Below, in pieces: positions 15,879 to 24,652 of a stretch of DNA of 64,000 bases. Position 1 is the first letter of the stretch, and every line of letters begins with the position of its first letter. This DNA is from Streptomyces sp. WMMC500 (lineage in GTDB: Bacteria > Actinomycetota > Actinomycetes > Streptomycetales > Streptomycetaceae): positions 3,024,001 to 3,088,000 of the forward strand of contig NZ_CP114905.1 in assembly GCF_027497195.1 (NCBI RefSeq), given 5' to 3'. A program made the translations under genes and the position numbers. Under the pieces are notes generated by a model. The model was not told the origin of the DNA. It saw only the letters and a program-made list of their open reading frames with translations, and did no database searches.

Positions 15879-17675
15879 CTACTTCACGAACAGCTTGCGC
15901 GGGTCGATGGCACCGATGACGTCGTCGTACTGGACGCCGCCGATGTTCGAGCCGTGGAGCTGGATCTGCTTGTAGTACGTGATCGGGATGTTGGAGATGA
16001 GGTCCTTCACCACGTACTCGGAGAGGGTGTTCCACTCCTTGGCCGCCTCGGCCGGGTCCGTGATCTTCTGGATCCGGTCGATCTCCTTGTTGATGTGCGG
16101 GTCGTCCGTGTGCGAGTAGTTCGACGAACCGTCCTGGATCTGCCGGCCGTCGTACAGCGGCGGAACCACGGTGCTGGCGGACGGCCAGTCGGCCCCCCAC
16201 GCGCTCACGTACATGTCGAACTTGTTGTCGACGACGCCGATCTGGTCGTAGTACGTCTCGGCCGCGATCTCCTTGCGCTGGACGTCGAAGCCCGCTTCCT
16301 CGAGGGTCTTCTCCATCGTCGGCGAGTAGTTCTGGCCCTCGGGGGTGTTGATGTAGCCCCAGGTCAGCTTGTAACCGGTCTCGCCGGCGTCTTCCAGGAT
16401 CTTCTTGGCCTTGGCCGGGTCACCCAGCGGCTTCTTCAGCTTGCCGAAGGGGTCGAAGCCCTCCTCGTAGCCGGAGACGGTCGGGCTGATCAGACCGCCG
16501 GCCAGCTCCTGGCCCTGCGGGCCGCCGAACGCCTGCTGGTACGGCTGGATGGGCAGCGCGTACGCGATGGCCTCGCGGACCTTCTTGTTCTTCACCCGGT
16601 CCATGTTGATGGCCATCTGGGAGACGTACGGCTGGTAGCCGGCCACCGAGCGCTTCTGGGCCGCGGCGTCCTTGTTCAGCTTCGGCAGTGTGGCGGCGTC
16701 CACCTGGTTGCTGAAGCTGATCGAGGTCTTGTTCGCACCCTGGTCGGCCATCAGCCGCTCGGACGAGGTCTCGTACTGGATGTTGAACGTGATCTCGTAC
16801 TTGTCCGGGTAGGCGTTGCGCGTCGAGTCGGTCGCCGGGTCCCAGTGCTCGTTCCTGACCAGCGTCATCGACCGGCCGGTCTTGAAGGACTCGATCATGT
16901 ACGGGCCCGCGGTCATCGGGTCCTTGTCGTACTTCTCCTGGGTGTCCTTCGCCTCGGAGACCATCGAGTAGCCCGGCATCGCCAGGGCGTACGGGAGGTC
17001 CGGCTTCGGCTCCTCGAACTTGAAGACGATGGTCTTGTCGTCCGGCGTCGCCAGGACGGAGTCCGGCAGGTGGTCACCCTTGTACGGGCCGCCGGGCAGC
17101 AGGTCGCGGTACTCGGTGCCGGGCACGTTGGCCAGCCACTGCTGGATGAAGACCGGGCCGTCGTTGATGAACTCGGCGAACAGCCGCTCGAAGGTGTGCC
17201 GGACGTCCTTGGACGTGATGTCCGTGCCGTCGGCCCACTTGATGTTGTCCTTGAGCGTGTACGTCCAGGTGCGGCCGCCGTCGGAGGGCTTGCCGCTGTC
17301 CGTGGCGAGGTCGCCGACGAGGGTCTGCTTGCCCTGGGCGTCGGCCTTGTAGCCGGTCAGCCCGCGGTGGATCAGCCGGGACAGGGAGCCCTCGTCCGAG
17401 ACGTATATCTGTCCCGGGTCGAGGTGCGCGTAGCTGTCGCGCTGCATGACGTTGATCGTGCCGCCCTCCTGGGCGCCCTGCACCTCGGCGGCGGGGCCGG
17501 TGGACGCCTTGGCGTCACCGAACGGGATCTGCGCCTGCTGCTTCTGCGCCTTGTCCTTCTCGTCCTGACCCGAGTCGGTGTTGTCCGAGCCACTGCTGCA
17601 ACCGCTCAGGGCCAAGGCCCCCGCTGCGAGCGCCGCCACTATGGCGTGCGTTCTGCGTGCACCCCTGATTCTCAC
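15879..17675 (-). CDS. Peptide-binding lipoprotein of ABC transporter
   Basis: This is a family 5 extracellular substrate-binding protein of 598 residues. The signal ends in the lipobox LALSGC with the modified Cys at about 26, followed by a Ser/Asp/Lys/Gln linker. Typical family segments follow, such as YTLKDNIKWADGTDITSKDV, AGPYMIESFKTGRS, and NKKVREAIAYALPI. It captures oligopeptides outside the membrane for the DppB/DppC permease. GTG 17675 was preferred over a TTG two codons earlier because GGTGG lies 8 bases before it. Its size and its place between two permease genes match bldKB of S. coelicolor, the receptor for a developmental peptide signal; this needs a sequence comparison. Confidence 0.9.
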   Translation of the reverse strand: MRIRGARRTHAIVAALAAGALALSGCSSGSDNTDSGQDEKDKAQKQQAQIPFGDAKASTGPAAEVQGAQEGGTINVMQRDSYAHLDPGQIYVSDEGSLSRLIHRGLTGYKADAQGKQTLVGDLATDSGKPSDGGRTWTYTLKDNIKWADGTDITSKDVRHTFERLFAEFINDGPVFIQQWLANVPGTEYRDLLPGGPYKGDHLPDSVLATPDDKTIVFKFEEPKPDLPYALAMPGYSMVSEAKDTQEKYDKDPMTAGPYMIESFKTGRSMTLVRNEHWDPATDSTRNAYPDKYEITFNIQYETSSERLMADQGANKTSISFSNQVDAATLPKLNKDAAAQKRSVAGYQPYVSQMAINMDRVKNKKVREAIAYALPIQPYQQAFGGPQGQELAGGLISPTVSGYEEGFDPFGKLKKPLGDPAKAKKILEDAGETGYKLTWGYINTPEGQNYSPTMEKTLEEAGFDVQRKEIAAETYYDQIGVVDNKFDMYVSAWGADWPSASTVVPPLYDGRQIQDGSSNYSHTDDPHINKEIDRIQKITDPAEAAKEWNTLSEYVVKDLISNIPITYYKQIQLHGSNIGGVQYDDVIGAIDPRKLFVK

Positions 17676-17764
17676 TGTCAAACCACCCTGTCTGTCGGTC
17701 TTGAGTTGCTGTGTGCGTGTTCACCCGTTGCCACGGCGATCGCACCCTGGCGGCGGTACGAACG

Positions 17765-18817
17765 TCAGCGCGCGGCCTTCGGATCGAACGCGTCGCGGAC
17801 GGAGTCCCCCAGCAGGTTGAACGCGACCACGAAGATCACCAAGGCCATGCCGGGGAAGAACATGAACGTGGGAACGGTCTCGACGACCTCCGCGCCCCGG
17901 GCGAACATCAGACCCCAGTCGGGGGTCGGGTTCACCAGGCCGACGCCGAGGAACGACAGTCCCGCGGCGCTCGTGACGACGAGCGGCAGCTCGTAGGTTC
18001 CCTGCACGAGGATGGGTGTGACCAGGTTCGGCAGCATCTCCTTGCGGATGATGCGCCAGTTCGACGCCCCGCTCACCTTGGCGGCCTCGACGAACTCGCG
18101 CTCACGCATCGTCAGCGCGACACCGCGCACGATACGGGCCATGCGCATCCAGTTCAGCGCCGCGAGCACGCCGATCAGCACCGCGACCCGCAACCAGGTC
18201 GGCGTCGCGTCCTCGGGAGCGACGAACATCGCGGTGATGACGGGCATGAACGCCACGAAGAACAACTGGCTCGGGAACGCCAGCATCAGGTCGATGAAGC
18301 GGCCGATCAGCGTGTCGGTACGGCCGCCGGTGAAGCCGGCGGCCACGCCCAGCAGGACGCCGAAGGTGACCGTCAGGAGCGTCACCGCGACGGCGATGGC
18401 CAGCGAGGTCCGGATGCTGTAGATCAGCAGCGTGAAGACGTCGCGGCCGAGGATGGGCTCCACGCCGAACCAGAACTCGCTGCTGATGCCGCCGTTGGGC
18501 TTGATCGGGTAGCCCAGGGGATCGAACAGCTCGGGCTTGCCGGTGGCCGAGTTGTACAGAGTGTACGGAGACTTGCCGTACAGCTTCGCGATCAGCGGGG
18601 CCGCGATCGCGATCAGCACGAAGAAGCCGACGATGAACGCGGACACGACGCCGGCGCGGTCGCGCTTGAAGCGCTGCCACATCAGTTGACCGGGCGATTT
18701 GCCGATGTGTTCGGCAGTCTGTTGCCCACCAGGGCCGGCCGAACCCCGCTCGAGTCCTGCGGGGTCGTACGAAGGCCCTTTTGGTGCCTCCGCCATGGCC
18801 GGGACCGGACTGTCCAT
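17765..18817 (-). CDS. Peptide ABC transporter permease (DppC type)
   Basis: This 350-residue membrane protein is first in the operon. After an N-terminal cytosolic part, helix 1 is at about 59-77 (VVSAFIVGFFVLIAIAAPLI). Further helices follow with the ATPase-contact loop MREREFVEAAKVSGASNWRI and the family end LLGDSVRDAFDPKAAR. A gene for a DppC-type permease placed before the binding protein is unusual: most dpp/opp operons start with the binding protein. The 5' leader carries an 8-bp hairpin 26 bases before the start. The leader and the operon order suggest its own regulation. Confidence 0.9.
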   Translation of the reverse strand: MDSPVPAMAEAPKGPSYDPAGLERGSAGPGGQQTAEHIGKSPGQLMWQRFKRDRAGVVSAFIVGFFVLIAIAAPLIAKLYGKSPYTLYNSATGKPELFDPLGYPIKPNGGISSEFWFGVEPILGRDVFTLLIYSIRTSLAIAVAVTLLTVTFGVLLGVAAGFTGGRTDTLIGRFIDLMLAFPSQLFFVAFMPVITAMFVAPEDATPTWLRVAVLIGVLAALNWMRMARIVRGVALTMREREFVEAAKVSGASNWRIIRKEMLPNLVTPILVQGTYELPLVVTSAAGLSFLGVGLVNPTPDWGLMFARGAEVVETVPTFMFFPGMALVIFVVAFNLLGDSVRDAFDPKAAR

Positions 18818-18843
18818 AGGTGATTGCTCCCGAACCGGGTGTG

Positions 18844-18867
18844 CCGCAGCGCCCGTGCACGCTGCGG
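18844..18867 (-). promoter_or_regulatory. Leader hairpin of first peptide operon
   Basis: CCGCAGCG (18844-18851) and CGCTGCGG (18860-18867) form a perfect 8-bp stem with an 8-base loop, ending 26 bases upstream of the operon's first start codon. It could control translation or mark an operator. Confidence 0.4.
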
Positions 18868-18982
18868 TGGTTGACGGGACTTTCGCAATCGATTCATCCC
18901 CCAGTCAAGGGGGTGACGGGGTAAGGCGAGGTGCGCAATGGCTTCTTGAGCGTATGTTTTGCAGATTGAGGTCCGTACGTGC

Positions 18983-19011
18983 TTGACAGGCCGCCTTAGT
19001 GGCCGGCATAT
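18983..19011 (+). promoter_or_regulatory. Possible promoter of membrane protein gene
   Basis: TTGACA (18983-18988) is a perfect -35 box; 17 bp later comes GCATAT (19006-19011). The spacer contains the inverted repeat GGCC-gccttagt-GGCC, which could be an operator. The gene starts 275 bp further on, a long leader. Confidence 0.4.
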
Positions 19012-19285
19012 CCGACATAATGCAACGAAGGTCGTTAACACGTCGGCAACCCGTCCGTCGCATCACCGATATACGAACGCGCCACTCTGGGGAGCGTACG
19101 GCCGTGCGGGTGCCGTCCCCCCGGCCGGGTCCGGCCCTCGCCGGATCCGGCCGGGATCCGGGCCGCCGCCCGCCGCCGTCCGGCCGGTCTTGCCGCGGGT
19201 GTTGTCCGGGGCTGCGGAGAGGTGTAGACCTGAATGCCGTGTGGGCCCAAAAGGCGCACGGTTGCGTATCGGGGGTCTTCCGGCG

Positions 19286-20272
19286 ATGGAACAAGGACAC
19301 ATATTGGGGCGCGGCGCACGCGTCTTCGGTGCCGTGTGCTGCGCGCTCCTCGCCCTGCTCTCCCTGCTGTGGATCGGCCGCGACGTCAACGTCGCCGAGA
19401 GCCTGCCCGACCTGTGGTGGTCCTGGGCGGGCTCCCCCGACTCCGCCCCCGAGAGCCCCTGGGGCACCTCCCTCTACGACCCCGTCCTCGTCTGCGTGTA
19501 CGCCGTCGCGGGCGTCACCGCCCTGCACTCCACCGCGGCCGCCGGCGCACTCGGCGCGGCCGGTGCCGTGACGGTCCTGCTGCGCGCCCCCGCCCTGTGG
19601 ACGCTGACGGCCGACTGGATGCAGAACGTCGACCAGGACCTGCGCAACCGCGCGCTGCTCTCCGCCGGTGTCGCCGTCACCCTCGGCGCGGTGCTGCTCA
19701 TCTCCGTCGCCGCCGGCCGCCGCCCGCAGGAGGCCACCGGCGCGGACTTCCTGCTGCCCGACGAGCAGCCGCCGCGCCGGCCCGCCCGCGGCGCCGCGGC
19801 CACCGGCATGGTCTTCCTCGCCGTCGCCGGGGTGGCGTTCGCGGGGTGGGAGCTGCGTCAGGCCGCCGTCGCCGGCTGGGACGTCTACGGCAAGCGGCTC
19901 ACCGGCGAGCACACCACGTACGCGCTGCTCCAGCCCCCGGCCGCGTACGGCAAGTGGGCGGTCGCCGCCCTCTGTCTCGTCGCCGCCGTGGCCGCCGCCA
20001 GGCGCGCCCCGCTCTCCCGGCCGCTGGGCATGACCGCCGGCGCGTTCGTCCTCGGCTGGGGCGTCGCCGACACCTCCCGGTACCTGGACGAGAAGGTCTT
20101 CGAGAACTTCGGCGCCCTGGACACGGAGTTCCAGTTGCTGGCGAGCACGGCGATCGGACTGCTGCTCGCCGGCTTCGTCATCCTCTTCGCGCTCGCCGGC
20201 CGCGGGGAGCGCGACCCCCTGGGAGAGCCCCTCTCCCGCTGGCAGGAACCCTCCTCCCCGCCCCCCTGGTAA
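19286..20272 (+). CDS. Multi-span membrane protein of unknown function
   Basis: This 328-residue protein has about seven hydrophobic segments: near 12-30, 66-86, 87-105, 125-147, 180-197, 232-248, and 284-306. The loop between the first two (VAESLPDLWWSWAGSPDSAP) is outside or inside depending on topology. The C-terminus is hydrophilic and Pro-rich (LSRWQEPSSPPPW). I recognise no transporter or enzyme motif. The ATG at 19286 fits the codon usage onset, though the ribosome site is only a GGGGG run. It lies between the peptide operon and the mshB group; direct repeats follow its stop. Confidence 0.7.
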   Translation: MEQGHILGRGARVFGAVCCALLALLSLLWIGRDVNVAESLPDLWWSWAGSPDSAPESPWGTSLYDPVLVCVYAVAGVTALHSTAAAGALGAAGAVTVLLRAPALWTLTADWMQNVDQDLRNRALLSAGVAVTLGAVLLISVAAGRRPQEATGADFLLPDEQPPRRPARGAAATGMVFLAVAGVAFAGWELRQAAVAGWDVYGKRLTGEHTTYALLQPPAAYGKWAVAALCLVAAVAAARRAPLSRPLGMTAGAFVLGWGVADTSRYLDEKVFENFGALDTEFQLLASTAIGLLLAGFVILFALAGRGERDPLGEPLSRWQEPSSPPPW

Positions 20273-20292
20273 CCCCCGCGCGACTGCCGCGC

Positions 20293-20333
20293 CACCCCTC
20301 CCGGCACCCCTCCCGGCACCTCTCCCGGCACCC
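20293..20333. repeat. 12-bp tandem repeat, about 3.4 copies
   Basis: CACCCCTCCCGG is present at 20293-20304 and 20305-20316, then CACCTCTCCCGG at 20317-20328 and a partial copy CACCC. A short hairpin (GCCGCC/GGCGGC) follows. It begins 20 bp after the stop of the membrane protein gene. Confidence 0.8.
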
Positions 20334-20492
20334 TTGCCGCCGCCTCGCGGCGGCCTCCCGCGTGCGACCCCTCCATGCGCCGGTGCGCCGAACGATGCAC
20401 AGGCACCGATAGTTATGATGCGTGCGCGCGACGGGCATGCATCACGTGGCCCGTCAGACGACCCGACCGCAGGTCCCGGGAGGTGAGCCGCT

Positions 20493-20687
20493 GTGGCTCT
20501 GTCGATCTCGCTAGTGCTACTGCTCGCGATCATCGTCTACTTACTCATCAAGAAAAGTGGTCTGAAGGGCGGGCACGCCGTCGTGTGCATCCTGCTGGGC
20601 TTCTACCTCGCCAGCTCCTCCATGGCGCCGACGATCGACGATGTGACACAGAACGTCGCGGGGATGATCGAGAGCATCGACTTCTGA
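20493..20687 (+). CDS. Small two-helix membrane protein with TTA codon
   Basis: This is a 64-residue protein. Residues 2-19 (ALSISLVLLLAIIVYLLI) and about 28-46 (AVVCILLGFYLASSSM) are membrane helices joined by KKSGLKGGH; an acidic tail follows. Similar small proteins occur in many streptomycetes, without a known function. GTG 20493 follows GGGAGGTGAG. Codon 17 is TTA (20541-20543), and two CTA codons precede it. TTA is read only by the bldA tRNA in Streptomyces, so translation should be limited to developmental stages. mshB starts 39 bp after the stop, so the two may share a message. Confidence 0.8.
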   Translation: MALSISLVLLLAIIVYLLIKKSGLKGGHAVVCILLGFYLASSSMAPTIDDVTQNVAGMIESIDF

Positions 20688-20726
20688 CCCGCGGGGCCCC
20701 TCCGTCCGCTCGTCTAGGCTTCCTCC

Positions 20727-21623
20727 ATGAGCAGGGAGCTTCCGTCGCGCAGGCTGCTGCTGGTGCACGCGCATCCGGACGACGAGACGATCACCACCGG
20801 CGCCACCATGGCCCGGTACGCCGCGGAGGGCGCCCTCGTCACCCTGGTGACGTGCACCCGGGGTGAGGAGGGCGAGATCATTCCGCCCGCCCTCGCCCAC
20901 CTGGGACCCGAGCGTGACGACACCCTCGGCGCCTACCGGGCCGGCGAACTCGCCGCCGCCATGCGGGCGCTGGGCGTCACCGACCACCGTTTCCTCGGCG
21001 GACCCGGGCGGTTCCGCGACTCGGGCATGAGCGGCCTCGACCGGAACGCACGCCCCGGAACCTTCTGGTCCGCCGGCGTCGACGAGGCGGCGGCGCTGCT
21101 GGTTCCGGTGCTCCGCGAGGTGCGCCCCCAGGTGCTGGTCACCTACGACCCGGACGGGGGCTACGGGCACCCCGACCACATCCAGGCCCACCGCGTCGCG
21201 ACGCGCGCGGCGGAGCTGGCCGCGGACGTGACGTACGACGCGGATCCCACGGAACCGTGGGCGGTGGCCCGCATCTACTGGACCTGCGTCGCGCGCACCG
21301 CGGCGGAGAAGGGCCTCGCGGAACTGGCCGCGGCGGGCCACCCCTTCCCGGACACCGCGACCGTCGCGGACCTGCCGGGCGTGGTCGACGACGGGGCGGT
21401 CACGGCGGCCGTGGACGGGGGCGCGTACGCGGCGGCGAAGGCCCGGGCGATGGCGGCGCACGCGACGCAGATCACCGTGGCCGACGGCTCTTTCGCCCTC
21501 TCCAACGGGCTGGGCCAGCCGATCCTGACCACCGAGCGGTTCCGGCTCGCCGGCGGCGCGGGCGCCGCGCGGCGCGAACCGGGCGCGGTGGAAACCGACT
21601 TGTTCGCGGAGGTGGCGGCGTGA
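20727..21623 (+). CDS. mshB: Mycothiol deacetylase MshB
   Basis: This 298-residue zinc enzyme removes acetate from GlcNAc-inositol, the second step toward mycothiol, the main actinobacterial thiol. The metal and acid-base residues are readable: AHPDDE at 15-20 and the later [10 protein letters not shown], both diagnostic of the PIG-L/LmbE fold. [13 protein letters not shown] and [14 protein letters not shown] match the MshB subgroup rather than Mca. A TAGGCT -10-like box (20715-20720) ends six bases before the ATG, so transcription may start at the start codon and give a leaderless mRNA. The last codon overlaps the next gene (GTGA). Confidence 0.93.
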   Translation: MSRELPSRRLLLVHAHPDDETITTGATMARYAAEGALVTLVTCTRGEEGEIIPPALAHLGPERDDTLGAYRAGELAAAMRALGVTDHRFLGGPGRFRDSGMSGLDRNARPGTFWSAGVDEAAALLVPVLREVRPQVLVTYDPDGGYGHPDHIQAHRVATRAAELAADVTYDADPTEPWAVARIYWTCVARTAAEKGLAELAAAGHPFPDTATVADLPGVVDDGAVTAAVDGGAYAAAKARAMAAHATQITVADGSFALSNGLGQPILTTERFRLAGGAGAARREPGAVETDLFAEVAA

Positions 21624-22201
21624 GCGCCAGGAAGCGGGCCGTGCGCCCCAAGGCCGCCGCGGGCGGCGGCACGGGCGGCAGCGGGACGGGCGGCCAGGCC
21701 GGCGGGGGAACTGCCCACAAGGGCACGGCAGACGGGGGCGCGGTGAAGCGCAGCCGGGCGGGGGGCGCCGCCACCGGCTCCCCCGCGCGCCGTCCCGCCG
21801 CCCCGCCCCCCGGCAGCGCCCTGGCCCAGCCGATCACGCTGGGGCGCCTGCTCGCATACCTGGCCGCCCTGGTGCTCGGCGCCCTCGTCGGGCTCGCCGG
21901 TTCACTCGTGCAGGAGGCGTGGTCACCGGGCGGAATGCTGCTCGCCCTCGCCGCCCTCGGCTCCCTCTGCTACGGCGCCGGGGTGGCCACCGGAGGCCGC
22001 GGCGCCGGCTTCACGGCGGGCGGCGGCTGGTTCCTCGCGGTGATCGTCATGTCGCTCAACCGCCCCGAGGGGGACTTCGTGTTCGCCTCCGGACTCGGGC
22101 CGCAGATCTTCATCTTCGGTGGGATGCTGATCGCTGTGATCTGCACCACCCTGCCGCGGCTGCTCGCCATGGACGACGCGCAGTCCCGACTCCCCGAGTG
22201 A
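21620..22201 (+). CDS. DUF6113-like membrane protein
   Basis: This is a 193-residue protein. The first 70 residues are a low-complexity, disordered cytosolic part rich in Gly, Ala, Lys and Pro. Four membrane helices follow (about 73-95, 101-122, 131-146, 157-177). The position directly after mshB matches the mycobacterial pair Rv1170-Rv1171, and the helical part fits the DUF6113 family. The GTG start overlaps the mshB stop by one codon frame (GTGA), implying coupled translation. The function is unknown; it may support the envelope or mycothiol pathway only by association. Confidence 0.75.
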   Translation: MSARKRAVRPKAAAGGGTGGSGTGGQAGGGTAHKGTADGGAVKRSRAGGAATGSPARRPAAPPPGSALAQPITLGRLLAYLAALVLGALVGLAGSLVQEAWSPGGMLLALAALGSLCYGAGVATGGRGAGFTAGGGWFLAVIVMSLNRPEGDFVFASGLGPQIFIFGGMLIAVICTTLPRLLAMDDAQSRLPE

Positions 22202-22362
22202 CGTGCTCTGTTGGGCCCCGGCGGCGGTCAAGTACGCCTTCGTGCGGGTGCCCGAATGCGGTTGTCGGGCCGCACTGACGGAGCGGACAAGTATGGTGGT
22301 GCGCGCCGCCGAGCTGCCCGCGGGTGCCATGACGGGCGGCGGAGCACTACGGGAGACCTGCC

Positions 22363-24576
22363 GTGAGCCGAGAGAATGACAGTCCGCCATCCGGTCCCGA
22401 GGGACGCGGCGACGCCGCGTACCCGCCGGGGACCCCGCCGTACGCGGGACCGGACACGCCGACCGCCAGACCGCCCGCGCCCGCTCCGGGCACGGGGGCG
22501 GGCGGGGACGGCGACCCCGGCGTCCCCGCGACCGAGACGACGCTGACGACCCGGATCCGGATCAACATCCCCGGTTCCCGGCCGATCCCGCCCGTCGTGG
22601 TGCGCCAGCCCTTCGAGGGCGGGGAGGAGCCCGACACGGCCGGCGGCGCCGGGATCCCCGCGCCGGCCCCCGGCCCGGCGGAGGCCGCGGCGGCGTCCGC
22701 GAACGGGCAGGGCGGCGGCGACGACGCCAAGCCGACGACGAGCGACTGGTTCGCGCCCCGCAAGCCGAAGGACCCGGCGCCGTCCCCCGGCGCACCCGGG
22801 GGCACGCCGCCGGCGGGGCCGCCCCCGGCGCAGCCCCCGGTGGCGCCGCCCGCGGGCCCCACGGGCACGACGGACGGCTCCGGGATGCAGTTCCCCGCCT
22901 TCGCACCGCCCGCCGAGCCGGGCGCTCCGGCGGGCACCCCGCCGGCCGGCGTCCCGCAGGCGCACCCGGCGCCCGGGGACACCGGCTCCGTGGAGGTGCC
23001 GGTGAGCGAGAGCGGTCACGGCTTCGCCGGTGACGACCCGGCCAACGCCCTGCCCGTACGCCCCACTCCGGCCGGCGGCACCCCGCGCGCCGGCCTCGGC
23101 GGCCCCGGCCCGGCCGGCGCCCGCGGTCCCGGCGGCGTACCCACAGGACCGACGTCCGGCCCCGCCACCGGCAGCATGCCGCTCAAGCCCGCCACCCCCG
23201 CCGCCGGCCGCACGCTGCGCGGCTCCGCCGCGCCGCAGTCCCCCACCGGCGGCATGGGCGACACCGCCGTCGGCGGCATCCCCGCGGTGCCGTCGGGCCC
23301 GGACCCCACGCCGGCGCACGGCGTGCCGCAGGGCCCCGGGCACACCCCGGCCCACGGCGTACCGCAGGCCGGCCCGCAGATCCCGGGTCCCGGGCACACC
23401 CCGGCGCACGGCATGCCGCAGACCGGCCCAGGACCCGAGGGGGCGCGGTATCCGCAGGAGGCCGCGCCCGCACCGGGGTTCGCTCCGGCGGGGCAGCCGC
23501 CGCCCCGCGCAGTGCCGCCCCCCGGCCCAGGCCCCGTGCCCCAGCCCGGTGGCGACGGGCCGCCCGTACCGCCGCCCGCCCCGGCCTCGGCCGCCCGCTC
23601 CCGCTCCGGGAGCCCGGCCGGCCGGCCCCGCGGCGACCGCAAGAAGCTCGCCGTCATGGCGGGCGCCGGCGTCTTCGGGGTGCTCTGCATCGCGTACGGC
23701 GCGGGGCTCGTCCTCAACAACGACGACGTGCCGAAGGGCACGACGGTCCTCGGCGTGGACATCGGCGGCAGCTCGCGCGACCAGGCGGTGGCCAAGCTCG
23801 ACGCGGCCCTGGAGGAGCGGACGAAGGCGCCGATCGTGCTCCGCGTCGGCGACCAGGAGCAGGAGCTGACGCCGCAGTCGGCCGGCCTCGGCATCGACAC
23901 GGCGGAGAGCGTCCGCTCGGCGATGGGCAGCGACTACAACCCGGTGTCCGTCATCGGCTCGCTCTTCGGCGGCTCCCGCGAGGTGGACCCGGCGATGGTG
24001 GACGACACCGACAAGCTGCGGGCCCAGCTCCAGGAGATCGCCGACGAGGCGGGCGGCGGCAAGGACGGCATGATCCGCTTCGTCAACGGCGAGGCGGTGC
24101 CCGTGAAGGGCGAGCCGCACGAGGCCGTGGACGTGGAGAAGTCCATGGGCGCGGTGCAGGAGGCGTTCGACGAGCGTGCGGCCGGAGGTGCGAACGAGCC
24201 GGTGACGCTGCCGGTCTCGCAGCAGGAGCCGTCCGTCAGCCAGGCGGAGTTCGACTCGGCGATGAACGGCTTCGCCGAGACCGCCATGTCGGGTTACGTG
24301 GCGGTGCAGGCGGGCGACCGCTACATCGAGTTCAGCCCGGAGCGCTCGATCTCCGAGTTCCTGACGATGGAGGCGACGCCGGACGGCAAGCTCGCGCCGA
24401 AGTTCGACCTGGAGAAGCTGGAAGCGCTGTACGGCAGCACCTTCGACGGGCTCCTCGTCCAGCGCGGCGACGGCAGCAAGACGGAGATCACGCCGAACGA
24501 CGTGGCGAGCGCCATGATGGGCCCGCTGCGCGAGACCGACCCGGAGAAGCGGGTGGGGGTCATCGACACGGCGTGA
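22363..24576 (+). CDS. Membrane-anchored YoaR-like protein with Pro-rich cytosolic domain
   Basis: This is a 737-residue protein. Residues 1-425 are disordered and rich in Pro, Gly and Ala, with PAHGVPQ/PAHGMPQ repeats near 315-355. One membrane helix lies at about 429-447. The outside part (450-737) has two copies of the peptidoglycan-binding-4/YoaR type fold: GTTVLGVDIGGSSRDQAVAK with the strand RVGDQEQELTPQSAGLGID, then a second around RYIEFSPERSISEFLTM. Proteins with this fold usually end in a VanW domain, which is missing here. GTG 22363 follows GGGAGACC. It probably links a cytosolic partner to the cell wall. A strong terminator follows. Confidence 0.72.
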   Translation: MSRENDSPPSGPEGRGDAAYPPGTPPYAGPDTPTARPPAPAPGTGAGGDGDPGVPATETTLTTRIRINIPGSRPIPPVVVRQPFEGGEEPDTAGGAGIPAPAPGPAEAAAASANGQGGGDDAKPTTSDWFAPRKPKDPAPSPGAPGGTPPAGPPPAQPPVAPPAGPTGTTDGSGMQFPAFAPPAEPGAPAGTPPAGVPQAHPAPGDTGSVEVPVSESGHGFAGDDPANALPVRPTPAGGTPRAGLGGPGPAGARGPGGVPTGPTSGPATGSMPLKPATPAAGRTLRGSAAPQSPTGGMGDTAVGGIPAVPSGPDPTPAHGVPQGPGHTPAHGVPQAGPQIPGPGHTPAHGMPQTGPGPEGARYPQEAAPAPGFAPAGQPPPRAVPPPGPGPVPQPGGDGPPVPPPAPASAARSRSGSPAGRPRGDRKKLAVMAGAGVFGVLCIAYGAGLVLNNDDVPKGTTVLGVDIGGSSRDQAVAKLDAALEERTKAPIVLRVGDQEQELTPQSAGLGIDTAESVRSAMGSDYNPVSVIGSLFGGSREVDPAMVDDTDKLRAQLQEIADEAGGGKDGMIRFVNGEAVPVKGEPHEAVDVEKSMGAVQEAFDERAAGGANEPVTLPVSQQEPSVSQAEFDSAMNGFAETAMSGYVAVQAGDRYIEFSPERSISEFLTMEATPDGKLAPKFDLEKLEALYGSTFDGLLVQRGDGSKTEITPNDVASAMMGPLRETDPEKRVGVIDTA

Positions 24577-24602
24577 CCGCCACCGGCGGACGACGCAGGT
24601 GA

Positions 24603-24633
24603 ACGGGCCCCGCGGCGCTGCCGCGGGGCCCGT
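24603..24633. terminator. Strong bidirectional hairpin terminator
   Basis: A perfect 14-bp stem (24603-24616 with 24620-24633) closes a GCT loop. It lies between two convergent envelope genes, 27 bp after one stop and 20 bp after the other. Confidence 0.8.
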
Positions 24634-24652
24634 CGTCGTGGGGGCGCGGGCG

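Larger units (their letters stand above)
18818..19285. other. Divergent control region, no gene
   Basis: This 468-bp region separates the peptide operon from a membrane protein gene. It contains a leader hairpin (18844-18867), a short inverted repeat CCCCC-AGTCAA-GGGGG (18898-18913) whose centre reads TTGACT on the operon strand, a TTGACG on the plus strand (18871-18876), and a promoter-like pair at 18983-19011. The middle part is markedly less GC-rich than the genes around it. No coding frame is convincing. Confidence 0.55.

Noticed and set aside
18898..18913. CCCCC-AGTCAA-GGGGG as a promoter core for the peptide operon
   Set aside because: The TTGACT on the operon strand has no convincing -10 box 16-18 bp further on. 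It is kept only as a possible protein site.
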